From assembly GCA_038210375.1 (NCBI GenBank), contig JBBQWT010000005.1, positions 105,306-169,305 on the forward strand: 64,000 bases of DNA, read 5' to 3'. How positions within the stretch are numbered: position 1 is the stretch's first letter; every line of letters starts with the position of its first letter. Below are positions 55,410 to 64,000 of the stretch, one piece after another. The translations under genes and the position numbers were made by a program. Origin of the DNA: JBBQWT01 sp038210375. GTDB taxonomy: Bacteria > Acidobacteriota > Terriglobia > Terriglobales > Acidobacteriaceae. The notes under the pieces were generated by a model. It did no database searches. It saw nothing but the letters and a program-made list of their open reading frames with translations, and was not told the DNA's origin.

Positions 55410-58400
55410 CTAATCCGCTGCGACCGCAGCAGCCAGCCTGCGGCCTTCAAGGGTCTTGATCAATTCCACGTCGAGACAGAGCGCCTGCAGCTCGCGAATC
55501 AGCACGTTGAACGATTCGGGAACGCCGGGTTCAATGGCGGCCTCGCCCTTGACGATGGCCTCGTAAATCTTGGTGCGGCCATACACGTCATCGGACTTGG
55601 CGGTGAGCAGCTCCTGCAGGATGTAGGCGGCGCCGTACGCTTCCAGCGCCCACACTTCCATCTCTCCAAAACGCTGGCCTCCGAATTGCGCTTTTCCGCC
55701 CAGCGGCTGCTGGGTAATCAACGAATACGGCCCGATGCTGCGGGCGTGGATCTTGTCATCCACCAGGTGAGAGAGCTTGAGCATGTAGATGTAGCCCACG
55801 GTGACGTCGAGCTCAAATTTTTCCCCGGTCATGCCGTCAAAAAGCGCGGTCTTGCCCGACAGCGGCAGGTTGGCTTCCGCCAGCAGGCCCTTGATCTCGG
55901 CCTCGGTGGAACCGTCGAACACTGGCGTGGCGAAGTGCACCGCGTGCTTCATGCCGCGGGCGACGTTCATCAGCTGCTCGTCGTCGAGATCGGCGATGGA
56001 GCTCACGAAAGGCGTGCCCTTGAAAATGTTTCTGAGCTCCTTGCGAATGACCTCCTCGCGAGTGTTCTTCCGCAGGAAGTCGGTAATGCGCACTCCCAGC
56101 TCGTGGCCCGCCCATCCCAGGTGGGTCTCGAGGATCTGTCCCACGTTCATGCGGGAAGGTACGCCCAGGGGATTGAGCACAATCTCCACCGGGGTGCCGT
56201 CCGCGAGGTAGGGCATATCTTCCTCGGGAAGGATGCGGGCGATGACGCCCTTGTTACCGTGGCGTCCCGCCATCTTGTCGCCGACACTCAGCTTGCGCTT
56301 CATGGCGACGTATACCTTCACCAGCTTGATCACGCCGGGAGGCAGTTCGTCTCCCTTTTGCAGCTTGGAGATCTTTTCCTTGACGATCTTGCCCAGCACA
56401 TCGATCTGGCGCGACGTCATTTCGTCGATCTCGTCAATCTGCTCGTTGACCATGACCGGCTTGTCGGCGTAACGGATGCGCTTGAGGTTGCGGGTTGAGA
56501 TCAGCTCGATGGTGTCGCGATCGAGCACCGCGCCCTTGGTCAGCAGGCGCTTGTTGGTCTTTTCATCGTGCAGGTCGGCCTGTACTTCCTTGCCGCCCAA
56601 AATGGCTTCGAGCCGCTTGAGGCGCTCGTCGGTGAGAATGCGGATCTCATCGGCCAGGTTCTTTTCCAGCTTCTCGGTCTGCGAGATTTCGATGGATTTG
56701 GCGCGCTCGTCCTTTTCCTGTCCCTTGCGGGAGAATATCTTGACGTCCACCACCGTGCCTTCGATGCCCGGAGGGTTAGTGAGCGAGGCATCGCGCACTT
56801 CGCCGGCTTTTTCGCCGAAGATCGCGCGCAGCAGCTTCTCTTCGGGAGTCAGCTGGGTCTCGCCCTTGGGGGTTACCTTGCCCACCAGGATGTCGCCCGG
56901 CCGCACCGAAGCTCCAATGCGGATGATGCCGCTCTCATCGAGGTCGCGCAAAGCGGTTTCCGAAACGTTGGGGATGTCTCGCGTGATTTCTTCGGGCCCC
57001 AGCTTGGTGTCGCGGCTCTCAATCTCAAATTCCTCGATGTGGACGGAGGTGTAGTAGTCCTCTTTGACCAGTTTTTCGGAAACCAGGATGGCGTCCTCGA
57101 AGTTGTACCCGCGCCACGGCATGAAGGCGACCAGGACGTTGCGTCCCAGCGCCAGCTCGCCCAGGTCGGTGCACGGCCCATCGGCGATGACCTGGCCTTT
57201 GAGCACGCGGTCGCCCTTGCGGACGATCGGTTTCTGTGAGATGCAGGTGTTCTGGTTGGACCGCTTAAACTTGATCAGGGTATAGATGTCGCTGCCTACT
57301 TCGCGCGACAGCTGAGTGGGGTGATGCTCGCCTTCCACGCGCACAATAATGCGCTCGGAATCCACTGAATCGATGATGCCGTTACGGCGGGCCAGCACCA
57401 CCGCCCCGGAATCGCGGGCGGTCACGCCTTCCATGCCGGTGCCTACGATGGGAGCTTCGGCGCGCAGCAGGGGAACCGACTGGCGTTGCATGTTGGCGCC
57501 CATCAGAGCGCGGTTCGCGTCGTCGTGCTCGAGGAACGGCACCAGCGAGGCGGCCACCGACACCAGCTGTTTGGGACTGACGTCAACGTAATCAACTTCA
57601 TTGCGGTTGACGAGGACAAAGTTGCCTGACTTGCGGGCGTTGACCAACTCGGAGACGATGGCGCCTTTGGCGTCAAGCTCCACGTTGGCCTGCGCGATCA
57701 CGTGACGGTCCTCTTCCCACGCGGAAAGGTAAAAGGAGAACGGCTCGTGCTCGATCTGGCGCTTCTTGCGGTCCTTGAGATCGGCGGTGAGGTGGTCCAT
57801 CTCGTGGGCCTCGATGTGATCACCCACGCGCTGGGTGCTGTCGCCGGCATTGACGACGGTGACAAAGTCGAGCACCTTGCCGTCTTTCACGCGGCGGTAA
57901 GGCGACTCGATGAAACCGTAGTCGTTGATGCGGGCATAGCAGCTCAGCGATGAAATCAAGCCGATGTTGGGACCTTCAGGGGTCTCAATCGGGCAGATGC
58001 GTCCGTAGTGAGTGGGATGAACGTCACGCACTTCGAACCCGGCGCGCTCCCGCGACAGACCGCCCGGCCCCAGCGCTGACAGCCGGCGCTTGTGGGTGAT
58101 CTCGGAAAGCGGATTGGTCTGGTCCATGAACTGGGAGAGCTGCGATGAGCCGAAGAACTCGCGGATCGCAGCCATCACCGGCTTGGCGTTCACCAGGTCG
58201 TGAGGCATGGCGGTGGCCATCTCCTGGTACACGCTCATCTTTTCCTTGATGGCGCGTTCCATGCGCACCAGCCCGATGCGGAACTGGTTTTCCATGAGCT
58301 CGCCGACGGCTCGCACCCGGCGGTTGCCGAGGTGATCGATGTCATCCACCGAGCCGATGTTCTTGCGCAGCTTTACCAGGTAACGGATGGTGGCGTAGAA

Positions 58401-59882
58401 ATCCTCGGGATCGAGGGTGCGTTTGTCCAGGTTGCTGGTGTCGTTCTTCTCGTATAGCTTGATGTTGAACTTCATGCGGCCCACGCGCGAGAAGTCATAC
58501 TTGCGAGCGTCGAAGAACATGCCCTGGAAAAGGGCGGTGGCGGTGTCGAGGGTCGGCGGGTCGCCGGGACGAAGCTTGCGGTAGATCTCGATCAGGGCTT
58601 CCTGCGGGGTCTTGACCGAATCGCGGCGCAGAGTGGCGCTGATGACGTTGCCCACGTCGTCGCGCTCGGGGAAGAACACGTCGAGGTGCGCAACCGAGCC
58701 TTCCAGCATCTTGCTCAGCTTGTCGGCGGTGACCTCGCTGTTGGCTTCGAGAATCACGTCGCCGGTTTCGGTATCGACTACGTCGGCGGCGGTGTATGCG
58801 CCTTCAAGATCGGTGGCGTCGATGGGAATCTCGGTGATCTTGGACTTCTGGATTTCCTTCAATACCGCGGGGTTGATCTTGCGCCCGGAATGCGCGATCT
58901 CGTCGCCGTTCTTGGCCTTGATGGAATGCGCCAGCTTGACTCCCAGCAGATTGGTGGGCTTGTCGGCGCCGGCTTCGAGCGTCCACAGGATCTTGTTGTC
59001 GCGCAGTGCGATGCGGTCGATGGTGTAGAAGGTGCGCAGAATTTCTTCGTCGGAACGCAGCCCCAGGGCGCGCAGGAAGATGGTGCCCAGGAACTTGCGC
59101 TTGCGATCGATGCGCACGTACAGCAGGTTCTTCTGGTCGTATTCGAACTCCACCCACGAGCCGCGGTAGGGGATGATCTTTCCCAGGAAATAGGTCTTGT
59201 TGCTCTGGGTCTCGAAGAACACGCCGGGGGAGCGATGCAACTGGCTGACGATGACGCGCTCGGTGCCGTTGATGATGAAGGTGCCGTTGGCGGTCATCAG
59301 AGGAATGTCGCCGAAGAAAACTTCTTGCTCCTTGATGTCGCGCACGCTGCGCACGCCGGTCTCCGCATCCTTGTCGTAGATGGTCAGGCGGATGGTGACC
59401 TTGAGCGGCGCCGAATACGTCATGCCCCGCTCTTCACACTCGGGAACGTCGTATTTGAGCTGCAGGCCCACCGGGTCGCCGCACTTGTTGCAGAAATCAG
59501 GGGTGTTGGCGTTATACGTTCCGCAACGCGTGCACAGCACTTCGCCGGGATGGAAAGGATCGGTGATGACGGTGGCGCCGCAGTTATGGCAGGTGGTGCG
59601 AAGGTGATGCAGGCCCTTGAGGTGGCCGCATTTGCACTCCCAGTTGCCAATGGCAAAATCGACGAACTCGAGCTGTGACACGTTGCGAAAATCGGCGATG
59701 GGAAACACGGACTGGAAGACAGCCTGCAGGCCGCCATCTTCACGCTCGCCGGGAAGCCGGTCCATTTGCAGGAAGCGGTCATAGGAGCGTTTTTGCACTT
59801 CGATCAGGTTGGGAATCTGGATCGTCGCCGGGATCTTGGAAAAGTCGAGCCTGCTGCGGGTAGCACGTTCCTGGGTTGCCAT
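55410..59882 (-). CDS. rpoB: DNA-directed RNA polymerase beta subunit
   Basis: 1490 residues, somewhat longer than the E. coli protein (1342) because of lineage insertions. The N-terminal part includes a four-Cys zinc-like site (CKCGHLKGLHHLRTTCHNC, then CTRCGTYNANTPDFCNKCG), which is not in gamma-proteobacterial RpoB. The rifampicin region has SQLSQFMDQTNPLSEITHKR and RRLSALGPGGLSRERAGFEV. The C-terminus has KVYVAMKRKLSVGDKMAGRH and the switch/clamp contacts with RpoC. It stands 403 bp after rplL. The four-Cys feature is probably lineage-typical. Confidence 0.98.
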   Translation of the reverse strand: MATQERATRSRLDFSKIPATIQIPNLIEVQKRSYDRFLQMDRLPGEREDGGLQAVFQSVFPIADFRNVSQLEFVDFAIGNWECKCGHLKGLHHLRTTCHNCGATVITDPFHPGEVLCTRCGTYNANTPDFCNKCGDPVGLQLKYDVPECEERGMTYSAPLKVTIRLTIYDKDAETGVRSVRDIKEQEVFFGDIPLMTANGTFIINGTERVIVSQLHRSPGVFFETQSNKTYFLGKIIPYRGSWVEFEYDQKNLLYVRIDRKRKFLGTIFLRALGLRSDEEILRTFYTIDRIALRDNKILWTLEAGADKPTNLLGVKLAHSIKAKNGDEIAHSGRKINPAVLKEIQKSKITEIPIDATDLEGAYTAADVVDTETGDVILEANSEVTADKLSKMLEGSVAHLDVFFPERDDVGNVISATLRRDSVKTPQEALIEIYRKLRPGDPPTLDTATALFQGMFFDARKYDFSRVGRMKFNIKLYEKNDTSNLDKRTLDPEDFYATIRYLVKLRKNIGSVDDIDHLGNRRVRAVGELMENQFRIGLVRMERAIKEKMSVYQEMATAMPHDLVNAKPVMAAIREFFGSSQLSQFMDQTNPLSEITHKRRLSALGPGGLSRERAGFEVRDVHPTHYGRICPIETPEGPNIGLISSLSCYARINDYGFIESPYRRVKDGKVLDFVTVVNAGDSTQRVGDHIEAHEMDHLTADLKDRKKRQIEHEPFSFYLSAWEEDRHVIAQANVELDAKGAIVSELVNARKSGNFVLVNRNEVDYVDVSPKQLVSVAASLVPFLEHDDANRALMGANMQRQSVPLLRAEAPIVGTGMEGVTARDSGAVVLARRNGIIDSVDSERIIVRVEGEHHPTQLSREVGSDIYTLIKFKRSNQNTCISQKPIVRKGDRVLKGQVIADGPCTDLGELALGRNVLVAFMPWRGYNFEDAILVSEKLVKEDYYTSVHIEEFEIESRDTKLGPEEITRDIPNVSETALRDLDESGIIRIGASVRPGDILVGKVTPKGETQLTPEEKLLRAIFGEKAGEVRDASLTNPPGIEGTVVDVKIFSRKGQEKDERAKSIEISQTEKLEKNLADEIRILTDERLKRLEAILGGKEVQADLHDEKTNKRLLTKGAVLDRDTIELISTRNLKRIRYADKPVMVNEQIDEIDEMTSRQIDVLGKIVKEKISKLQKGDELPPGVIKLVKVYVAMKRKLSVGDKMAGRHGNKGVIARILPEEDMPYLADGTPVEIVLNPLGVPSRMNVGQILETHLGWAGHELGVRITDFLRKNTREEVIRKELRNIFKGTPFVSSIADLDDEQLMNVARGMKHAVHFATPVFDGSTEAEIKGLLAEANLPLSGKTALFDGMTGEKFELDVTVGYIYMLKLSHLVDDKIHARSIGPYSLITQQPLGGKAQFGGQRFGEMEVWALEAYGAAYILQELLTAKSDDVYGRTKIYEAIVKGEAAIEPGVPESFNVLIRELQALCLDVELIKTLEGRRLAAAVAAD

Positions 59883-60285
59883 GAGTGAGACTCCTCAAAA
59901 TCATTTCCGGATCGCCGTGGGGCCTTCCGAAAAGGCTGATGCGCGCCGCGAATGGCGCCTTAATCTTGGGTCCGTTGCAGTGGTGCGTGGTTCGTGGCGC
60001 CGCGATTCGCTACAAGCCGGAAAGCGGCAGAAGTTCGCATAAAAAGGGGATGGCGCCCGTGCGGACACAACTCCGGCGGGCGCTTGCGAGAGCGCTCAGA
60101 GGACCTTGAATTGTATTTACTTGCGCCAGTATGAGAGGCCTTGTTCCAAGTGGTTCCGCCGCCCTGTGACGGAGACCCTTCGCCGTTGCTTCCCTTTTTA
60201 TGAAAACCAATACCGCGGATGCGAGAGGCCCATGCCGAGACATGCACCTTCCGGCCGCGGAGCAATTTCGTGCGAAACCATGCGC
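59883..60285. other. 403-bp non-coding region between rplL and rpoB
   Basis: No protein frame is convincing. On the minus strand it holds a long stem of GCGCCCG/CGGGCGC arms around 60050-60090 and alternating GC-rich hairpin-forming DNA. In many bacteria a partial terminator/attenuator in this position lowers rpoB relative to rplL; here its extra length suggests a regulatory leader or RNase processing site. Confidence 0.5.
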
Positions 60286-60666
60286 CTACTGAATATCGAC
60301 GCTGGCCCCGGCATCGGTGAACTTCTTCTTGATGGTCTCCGCCTCTTCCTTGGAAACCCCTTCCTTCACCGTTTTGGGCGCGCCATCCACCAGGTCCTTG
60401 GCTTCTTTCAAGCCCAGGCTGGTGACTTCACGCACCGCTTTAATTACGTTGATCTTCTGTGCCCCAACTTCCTTGAGGACAACCGTAAATTCGGTCTTCT
60501 CTTCCGCCGGTGCTGCCGCGGCCGCCGCTCCGCCGCCCGCCGAGGCCGCCGGTGCGGCCGCCGCTGCTGAAACGCCAAGACGCTCTTCCAGCTTTTTAAC
60601 CAGCTGGGCTGCGTCCATCAAAGTTAAGCCCACGATTGAATCTTCCAACTGCTGCAAATCAGCCAT
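60286..60666 (-). CDS. rplL: Ribosomal protein bL12 (L7/L12)
   Basis: 126 residues. N-terminal dimerisation domain (MADLQQLEDSIVGLTLMDAA), Ala/Gly-rich hinge (about 37-55) and the C-terminal factor-binding domain (KTEFTVVLKEVGAQKINVIK, GLKEAKDLVDGAP). It is present in several copies on the ribosomal stalk and recruits EF-G and EF-Tu. It follows rplJ by 106 bp. Confidence 0.98.
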   Translation of the reverse strand: MADLQQLEDSIVGLTLMDAAQLVKKLEERLGVSAAAAAPAASAGGGAAAAAAPAEEKTEFTVVLKEVGAQKINVIKAVREVTSLGLKEAKDLVDGAPKTVKEGVSKEEAETIKKKFTDAGASVDIQ

Positions 60667-60772
60667 TTCCGTCTCCCTGTTTTTGTGATATCGAATTAAA
60701 CCCGTTTAAACCGATTTGTGACACGAGCCTGAGAGGGAAGCGTCCGTAATGCTTAGACGCTTGCAACCCCGC

Positions 60773-61306
60773 TTAGGACTCAGCGAACTTTTTCTGCTCC
60801 ACCGCTTGATTGATCACCACCGCCACGTCGCGTCCCACTGCATTCATCACCGTCACCAGCCGCTGCGCCGGTGAGCTGATCAGGAACAACAACTTGGCGT
60901 GAATTTCTTCCTTCGAAGGCATGGTGGCCAACGCGGCAATCTCTTTCCCGCTGATCACCTGCCCCTGGACTACCCCGGTCTTGACGCTGTACTCCGGGTT
61001 GTCCTGTACGTACTTGGATAGCGCCTTGGCCAATGCCACGGGATCGCCGTCGGTAAAGGCCAGCGACGAAACGCCGCTGAGGTTCAGCAGCGCGGCTTCG
61101 ACCCTGGTGCCTTTGCCGGCGCGCTCCGCCAGCGTGTTCTTGACCACCCGGTAGCTGCCCCCGGCCGAACGCACCGCCTTGCGCAGCTCGAAATCCTGCG
61201 CCACCGTCAGCTTGCTGAACGTGCCCACAATCATGCTGGTGGCATTCTGCAAATCGATGTTCAACTTCTCGACTTGCTCCGCCTTTTTAGCTTTCGTGAT
61301 TGCCAT
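60773..61306 (-). CDS. rplJ: Ribosomal protein uL10
   Basis: 177 residues. N-terminal rRNA-binding domain with KAEQVEKLNIDLQNATSMIV and GGSYRVVKNTLAERAGKGT, and the C-terminal helix that anchors L7/L12 dimers (KEEIHAKLLFLISSPAQRLV). In many bacteria it represses its own operon through a leader between rplA and rplJ, but here only 54 bp separate the genes. Confidence 0.97.
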   Translation of the reverse strand: MAITKAKKAEQVEKLNIDLQNATSMIVGTFSKLTVAQDFELRKAVRSAGGSYRVVKNTLAERAGKGTRVEAALLNLSGVSSLAFTDGDPVALAKALSKYVQDNPEYSVKTGVVQGQVISGKEIAALATMPSKEEIHAKLLFLISSPAQRLVTVMNAVGRDVAVVINQAVEQKKFAES

Positions 61307-61360
61307 TTCTGTTCCTTATTCCTGACGCAAATTTTTCTGCTCAACTGCTTTGCAAACTCC

Positions 61361-62068
61361 TTATCCGCGCGCCGCCAGCTCTACCGGGGCGGTATCCAGG
61401 GCAATTCCCGGGCCCATCGACGATGACAGCGTTGCTCCCTTGATGTACTTGCCCTTGGCGGCCGCAGGCTTGGCTTTGACCACGCTGGTAATCACGGTGC
61501 GCGCATTTTCCACCAGCATTTCAGGGGTGAAGGAAAGCTTGCCCACCGGCACATGCACCAGGGCAGTCTTATCGGTGCGAAACTCAACCTTACCGGCCTT
61601 GATTTCCTTGATGGCGTTGGCCACATCGAAGGTGACGGTCCCGGTCTTGGGATTGGGCATCATGCCCCGCGGTCCCAGCACCTTACCCAGCTTACCCACC
61701 GACTTCATCATGTCAGGGGTGGCGATGACCGCGTCGAAGTCAATCCAGTTTTCCTTCTGGATCTTGTCCACCATCTCCTCGCCGCCAAACAGATCGGCGC
61801 CGGCCTGTTCCGCCTCGCGGATTTTCTCGCCGTTGGCGATCACCAGAACTTTTTTGGACTTGCCCAGCCCGTGGGGAAGCACCACCGTGCCGCGCACCAT
61901 CTGATCGGCATGCTTGGGATCAACCCCCAGACGCAGCGTGACCTCGACGGTCTCGTCGAACTTGGCAAACTTCACTTTTTGCAGCAGGGGCACAGCCTCG
62001 CCCAGGGTATAGGGACGGTTCTCCACGCCTTCGCGCGCCTTCGTAATATTTTTTCCAGACTTCTTCAT
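61361..62068 (-). CDS. rplA: Ribosomal protein uL1
   Basis: 235 residues from ATG 62068 (MKKSGKNITKAREGV), with AAGGGTG upstream at the right distance; a GTG three codons earlier is open but less likely. Motifs: VLPHGLGKSKKVLVIANGEK, VGKLGKVLGPRGMMPNPKTG (the L1 signature), KAGKVEFRTDKTALVHVP. Builds the L1 stalk near the E site and acts as an autogenous repressor of the L11 operon in other bacteria. Confidence 0.97.
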   Translation of the reverse strand: MKKSGKNITKAREGVENRPYTLGEAVPLLQKVKFAKFDETVEVTLRLGVDPKHADQMVRGTVVLPHGLGKSKKVLVIANGEKIREAEQAGADLFGGEEMVDKIQKENWIDFDAVIATPDMMKSVGKLGKVLGPRGMMPNPKTGTVTFDVANAIKEIKAGKVEFRTDKTALVHVPVGKLSFTPEMLVENARTVITSVVKAKPAAAKGKYIKGATLSSSMGPGIALDTAPVELAARG

Positions 62069-62085
62069 GCGGGTCACCCTTCGCT

Positions 62086-62520
62086 TTACGCGGTGATTTC
62101 AATTCCCATGGAACGGGCCGTGCCTTTGATGCTCTTGATCGCCGATTCCAGGCTGGCGGCATTCAAATCCGGCAGCTTCTGTTTGGCGATCTCGGCCACC
62201 TGCTTTTCGGTGACCTTGCCGACTTTGTCTTTATTGGGCGTGCCCGAGCCCTTGGCGATGCCGGCCGCGCGCTTCAACAGCACCGGCGCCGGAGGGGTCT
62301 TGGTAATGAAAGTGAAACTGCGGTCGGTGTACACGGTGATGACCACCGGGACCACCAGGCCGTCGAGCTCCTTGGCGTTGGTGCGAGCGTTGAACTGCTT
62401 GCAGAACTCCATGATATTGACCTGTGCCTGGCCCAGTGCGGGACCAACCGGGGGCGCGGGCGTGGCCTTGCCCGCCGCAATCTGCAATTTAACCTGACCT
62501 TGTACTTTTTTCGGCGCCAT
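62086..62520 (-). CDS. rplK: Ribosomal protein uL11
   Basis: 144 residues: VKLQIAAGKATPAPPVGPAL at the N-terminus (the Pro-rich switch region targeted by thiostrepton), then TFITKTPPAPVLLKRAAGI and C-terminal PDLNAASLESAIKSIKGTA. Binds the GTPase-associated 23S rRNA with L10. 18 bp before rplA, so they share a transcript. Confidence 0.98.
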   Translation of the reverse strand: MAPKKVQGQVKLQIAAGKATPAPPVGPALGQAQVNIMEFCKQFNARTNAKELDGLVVPVVITVYTDRSFTFITKTPPAPVLLKRAAGIAKGSGTPNKDKVGKVTEKQVAEIAKQKLPDLNAASLESAIKSIKGTARSMGIEITA

Positions 62521-62590
62521 TTGATTCTTACCTTTGCCCTGTTTTATGTGTGTTGCTCAATCACTGCTTCTTAAACTTGGGTACCTGACC

Positions 62591-63202
62591 TTATGCAACC
62601 TTGGTGACCTGACCGAATTCGAGCTCCACCGGCGTCGAGCGCCCGAAAATCTTGACCATGACCTTTAAAGTCTCGCGCTCTTCGTTGACTTCATCCACGG
62701 TGCCATCAAAGTTGGCGAACGGCCCCTCGGTGATGCGCACCGATTCGTTGCGTTCGAACTTCACCTTGAGCTTGGGCTTGTCCTTGCCGCTGGCCACGCG
62801 GTGAATGATCTGGTTGACTTCTTCTTCGCTGAGCGGCGAAGGCTCGTGTCCGGTGCCGAGAAAGCCGGTGACCCGGGGCGTGGCCTTGACCACATGCCAA
62901 ACGTTGTCATCGAGATCCATTTCCACCAGCACGTAGCCGGGAAGGAACGCGCGCTCGATGGTGAACTTTTTGCCATTGCGAATCTCGGTGACCGGCTCGG
63001 TGGGAATGACGACCTTGCCCACCTTGTCATGCAGCCCAAAAGCCTGCACCCGCGATTCCAGCGATTCCTTTACCTTGCGCTCGAAGCCCGAGTAGGTGTG
63101 AATGATGTACCAGCGAAACTTCGGGTTCTGGGCCTCGGCTGCCGGGACCGCTTCGGTTGCGGCGGCGGCCTCGGGTGCGGCGTCTTGAATGATTTCGTCC
63201 AT
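62591..63202 (-). CDS. nusG: Transcription termination/antitermination factor NusG
   Basis: 203 residues. NGN domain from about residue 29 (FRWYIIHTYSGFERKVKESL, FLPGYVLVEMDLDDNVWHVV) and a C-terminal KOW domain (ESVRITEGPFANFDGTVDEV). Binds RNA polymerase and Rho. The first 28 residues are an Ala/Glu/Pro-rich extension (DEIIQDAAPEAAAATEAVPA) absent from E. coli NusG. The start ATG overlaps the secE stop (TAATG). Confidence 0.97.
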   Translation of the reverse strand: MDEIIQDAAPEAAAATEAVPAAEAQNPKFRWYIIHTYSGFERKVKESLESRVQAFGLHDKVGKVVIPTEPVTEIRNGKKFTIERAFLPGYVLVEMDLDDNVWHVVKATPRVTGFLGTGHEPSPLSEEEVNQIIHRVASGKDKPKLKVKFERNESVRITEGPFANFDGTVDEVNEERETLKVMVKIFGRSTPVELEFGQVTKVA

Positions 63203-63465
63203 TAAGTGACCTTTGCCGTGGCAAATATCCGGTTCACTGCCCAGGTGATGGCGTTATCGATCAAAAAGAAATAAAGCGCGAACAAAAATACGGTGATGAT
63301 AACGACCAGAGTGGTGGCCTGCACTTCCTTGAAGGAAGGCGAGGTCACCTTCTTCATTTCGGTGCGCACATCCTGCAGAAAGTTGCGGGTGCGGTCAGGC
63401 CAGGCCTTCATGCGCTCCCCGAAATTCTGCGGCTCCGGCGTTATCAGTGTTGTGGACCTTGCCAT
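63202..63465 (-). CDS. secE: Preprotein translocase subunit SecE
   Basis: 87 residues, the short single-TM form. TM at about residues 58-80 (LVVIITVFLFALYFFLIDNA), preceded by the amphipathic RNFLQDVRTEMKKVTSPSFK. Clamps SecY in the inner membrane. Overlaps nusG by one base in a TAATG junction. Good GAGGAG site upstream. Confidence 0.96.
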   Translation of the reverse strand: MARSTTLITPEPQNFGERMKAWPDRTRNFLQDVRTEMKKVTSPSFKEVQATTLVVIITVFLFALYFFLIDNAITWAVNRIFATAKVT

Positions 63466-63585
63466 TCCGGTTGCATCTCCTCGCCCGCAATTTATTTACG
63501 GGAATCACTACGCTTTGCTGCTTTGGCCTCGGACCAGGGTTCGGGCTTCTCCCCGCTCTCCCATTCCCTTACCGGGTTGCAAAAC

Positions 63586-63661
63586 TGGCAGGGGCGGAGG
63601 GATTCGAACCCCCAAGTCCGGTTTTGGAGACCGGCAGTTTAGCCGTTGAGCTTACGCCCCT
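63586..63661 (-). tRNA. tRNA-Trp (anticodon CCA)
   Basis: 76 nt on the minus strand. Acceptor stem AGGGGCG / CGCCCCT, D arm, anticodon stem-loop CCGGT-CTCCAAA-ACCGG (anticodon CCA), TTCGAATC T-loop and an encoded 3' CCA. It lies between rpmG and secE, the common position of tRNA-Trp in bacteria. Confidence 0.97.
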
Positions 63662-63698
63662 ATCCCGAAGACTGAACGAAAACCGCCCAGCCAATCCT

Positions 63699-63848
63699 TT
63701 ACTTGACCTCTTTATGGACGTGGTGCTTGCGGCACCGGCGGCAGAATTTCTTCAGCTCCAGCCGTCCGGTGGTGGTTTTCTTGTTTTTGGTGGTCGAGTA
63801 ATTGCGTTCCTTGCACTCGGTGCACTGTAATTGAATGATCTCTCGCAT
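63699..63848 (-). CDS. rpmG: Ribosomal protein bL33
   Basis: 49 residues, too short for many gene finders. Reads MREIIQLQCTECKERNYSTT, then KNKKTTTGRLELKKFCRRC and RKHHVHKEVK. Four Cys (CTEC ... CRRC) form a zinc ribbon, the Zn-containing C+ version of L33. It lies between tuf and tRNA-Trp, the usual order. Confidence 0.95.
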   Translation of the reverse strand: MREIIQLQCTECKERNYSTTKNKKTTTGRLELKKFCRRCRKHHVHKEVK

Positions 63849-63877
63849 ATTCTTCCTTTAACTTTCCAGCAATTTCT

Positions 63878-64000
63878 TTACTTGATGATCTCGCTGATGG
63901 TGCCGGCCCCCACCGTGCGTCCGCCTTCGCGGATGGCAAAGCGCAAGCCTTTTTCCATGGCCACCGGCGTGATCAGCTCGATCACCAGCGACACGTTGTC
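63878..64000 (-). CDS. tuf: Elongation factor Tu (partial, C-terminal 40 residues)
   Basis: The visible end reads ELITPVAMEKGLRFAIREGG and then RTVGAGTISEIIK, the highly conserved EF-Tu terminus. The rest of the gene lies beyond the right edge. It starts the tuf-rpmG-trnW-secE-nusG run. Confidence 0.96.
   Translation of the reverse strand, partial: DNVSLVIELITPVAMEKGLRFAIREGGRTVGAGTISEIIK

Overview
The window is GC-rich bacterial chromosomal DNA and most likely comes from a member of the Acidobacteriota. This is inferred from gene content, not from a marker search: a very large Oar-like TonB-dependent receptor with an N-terminal carboxypeptidase-regulatory domain, a GWxTD-domain protein, a YIP1 membrane protein, HpnH (hopanoid synthesis), many secreted orphan enzymes, and an EF-P of the PGNLR-loop type. 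There is no rRNA, phage, insertion sequence or CRISPR array. The window is ordinary core and accessory chromosome, with several short repeat families and a few proteins of unusual architecture.

Layout. 1-3.9 kb (minus): two MacB/FtsX-type ABC permeases (the first runs off the edge), a membrane-anchored phosphatase-like/TPR protein that has lost its catalytic Cys, and pgeF. 4-8.5 kb: ICMT-like methyltransferase, pckA with a small abutting gene, efp, acyP and apt. 8.6-15.4 kb (minus): a highly charged disordered protein behind a near-consensus promoter, an MltD-like LysM transglycosylase, and the TonB receptor. 15.7-21.6 kb: a MEDS-PAS-PAS histidine kinase convergent (shared terminator) with a secreted metallophosphoesterase, then a YedY-like molybdoenzyme with its cytochrome b partner. 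21.9-25.1 kb: hpnH, a small protein and a second radical SAM enzyme, with a palindromic repeat pair between them. 25.4-31.3 kb: cupin, YIP1 protein, OppF-like ATPase, a small protein coupled to pgsA, cysS and an EamA exporter.

31.7-38.7 kb (plus): class III aminotransferase, membrane sulfatase-superfamily enzyme with Thr at the nucleophile position, then a translationally coupled pseB-pseC-aldo/keto reductase trio (nucleotide-sugar synthesis, probably for surface glycans). 38.8-50.9 kb: membrane protein, 5'-nucleotidase lying between two direct repeats, M20 amidohydrolase, nadC, valS, DinB protein, GWxTD protein, pyk and a YihY/BrkB protein.

51-64 kb (minus): the classical transcription/translation cluster, read tuf (partial), rpmG, tRNA-Trp, secE, nusG, rplK, rplA, rplJ, rplL, rpoB, rpoC, closed by a clear intrinsic terminator. 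An unusually long 403-bp non-coding stretch separates rplL from rpoB.

I did not find a clear undescribed multi-gene defence or mobile system. The best candidates for novelty are the Cys-to-Ser phosphatase-TPR protein, the acidic/basic disordered protein, the hairpin repeat family, the duplicated 83-bp element flanking the 5'-nucleotidase, and the molybdoenzyme with a long inserted low-complexity linker.
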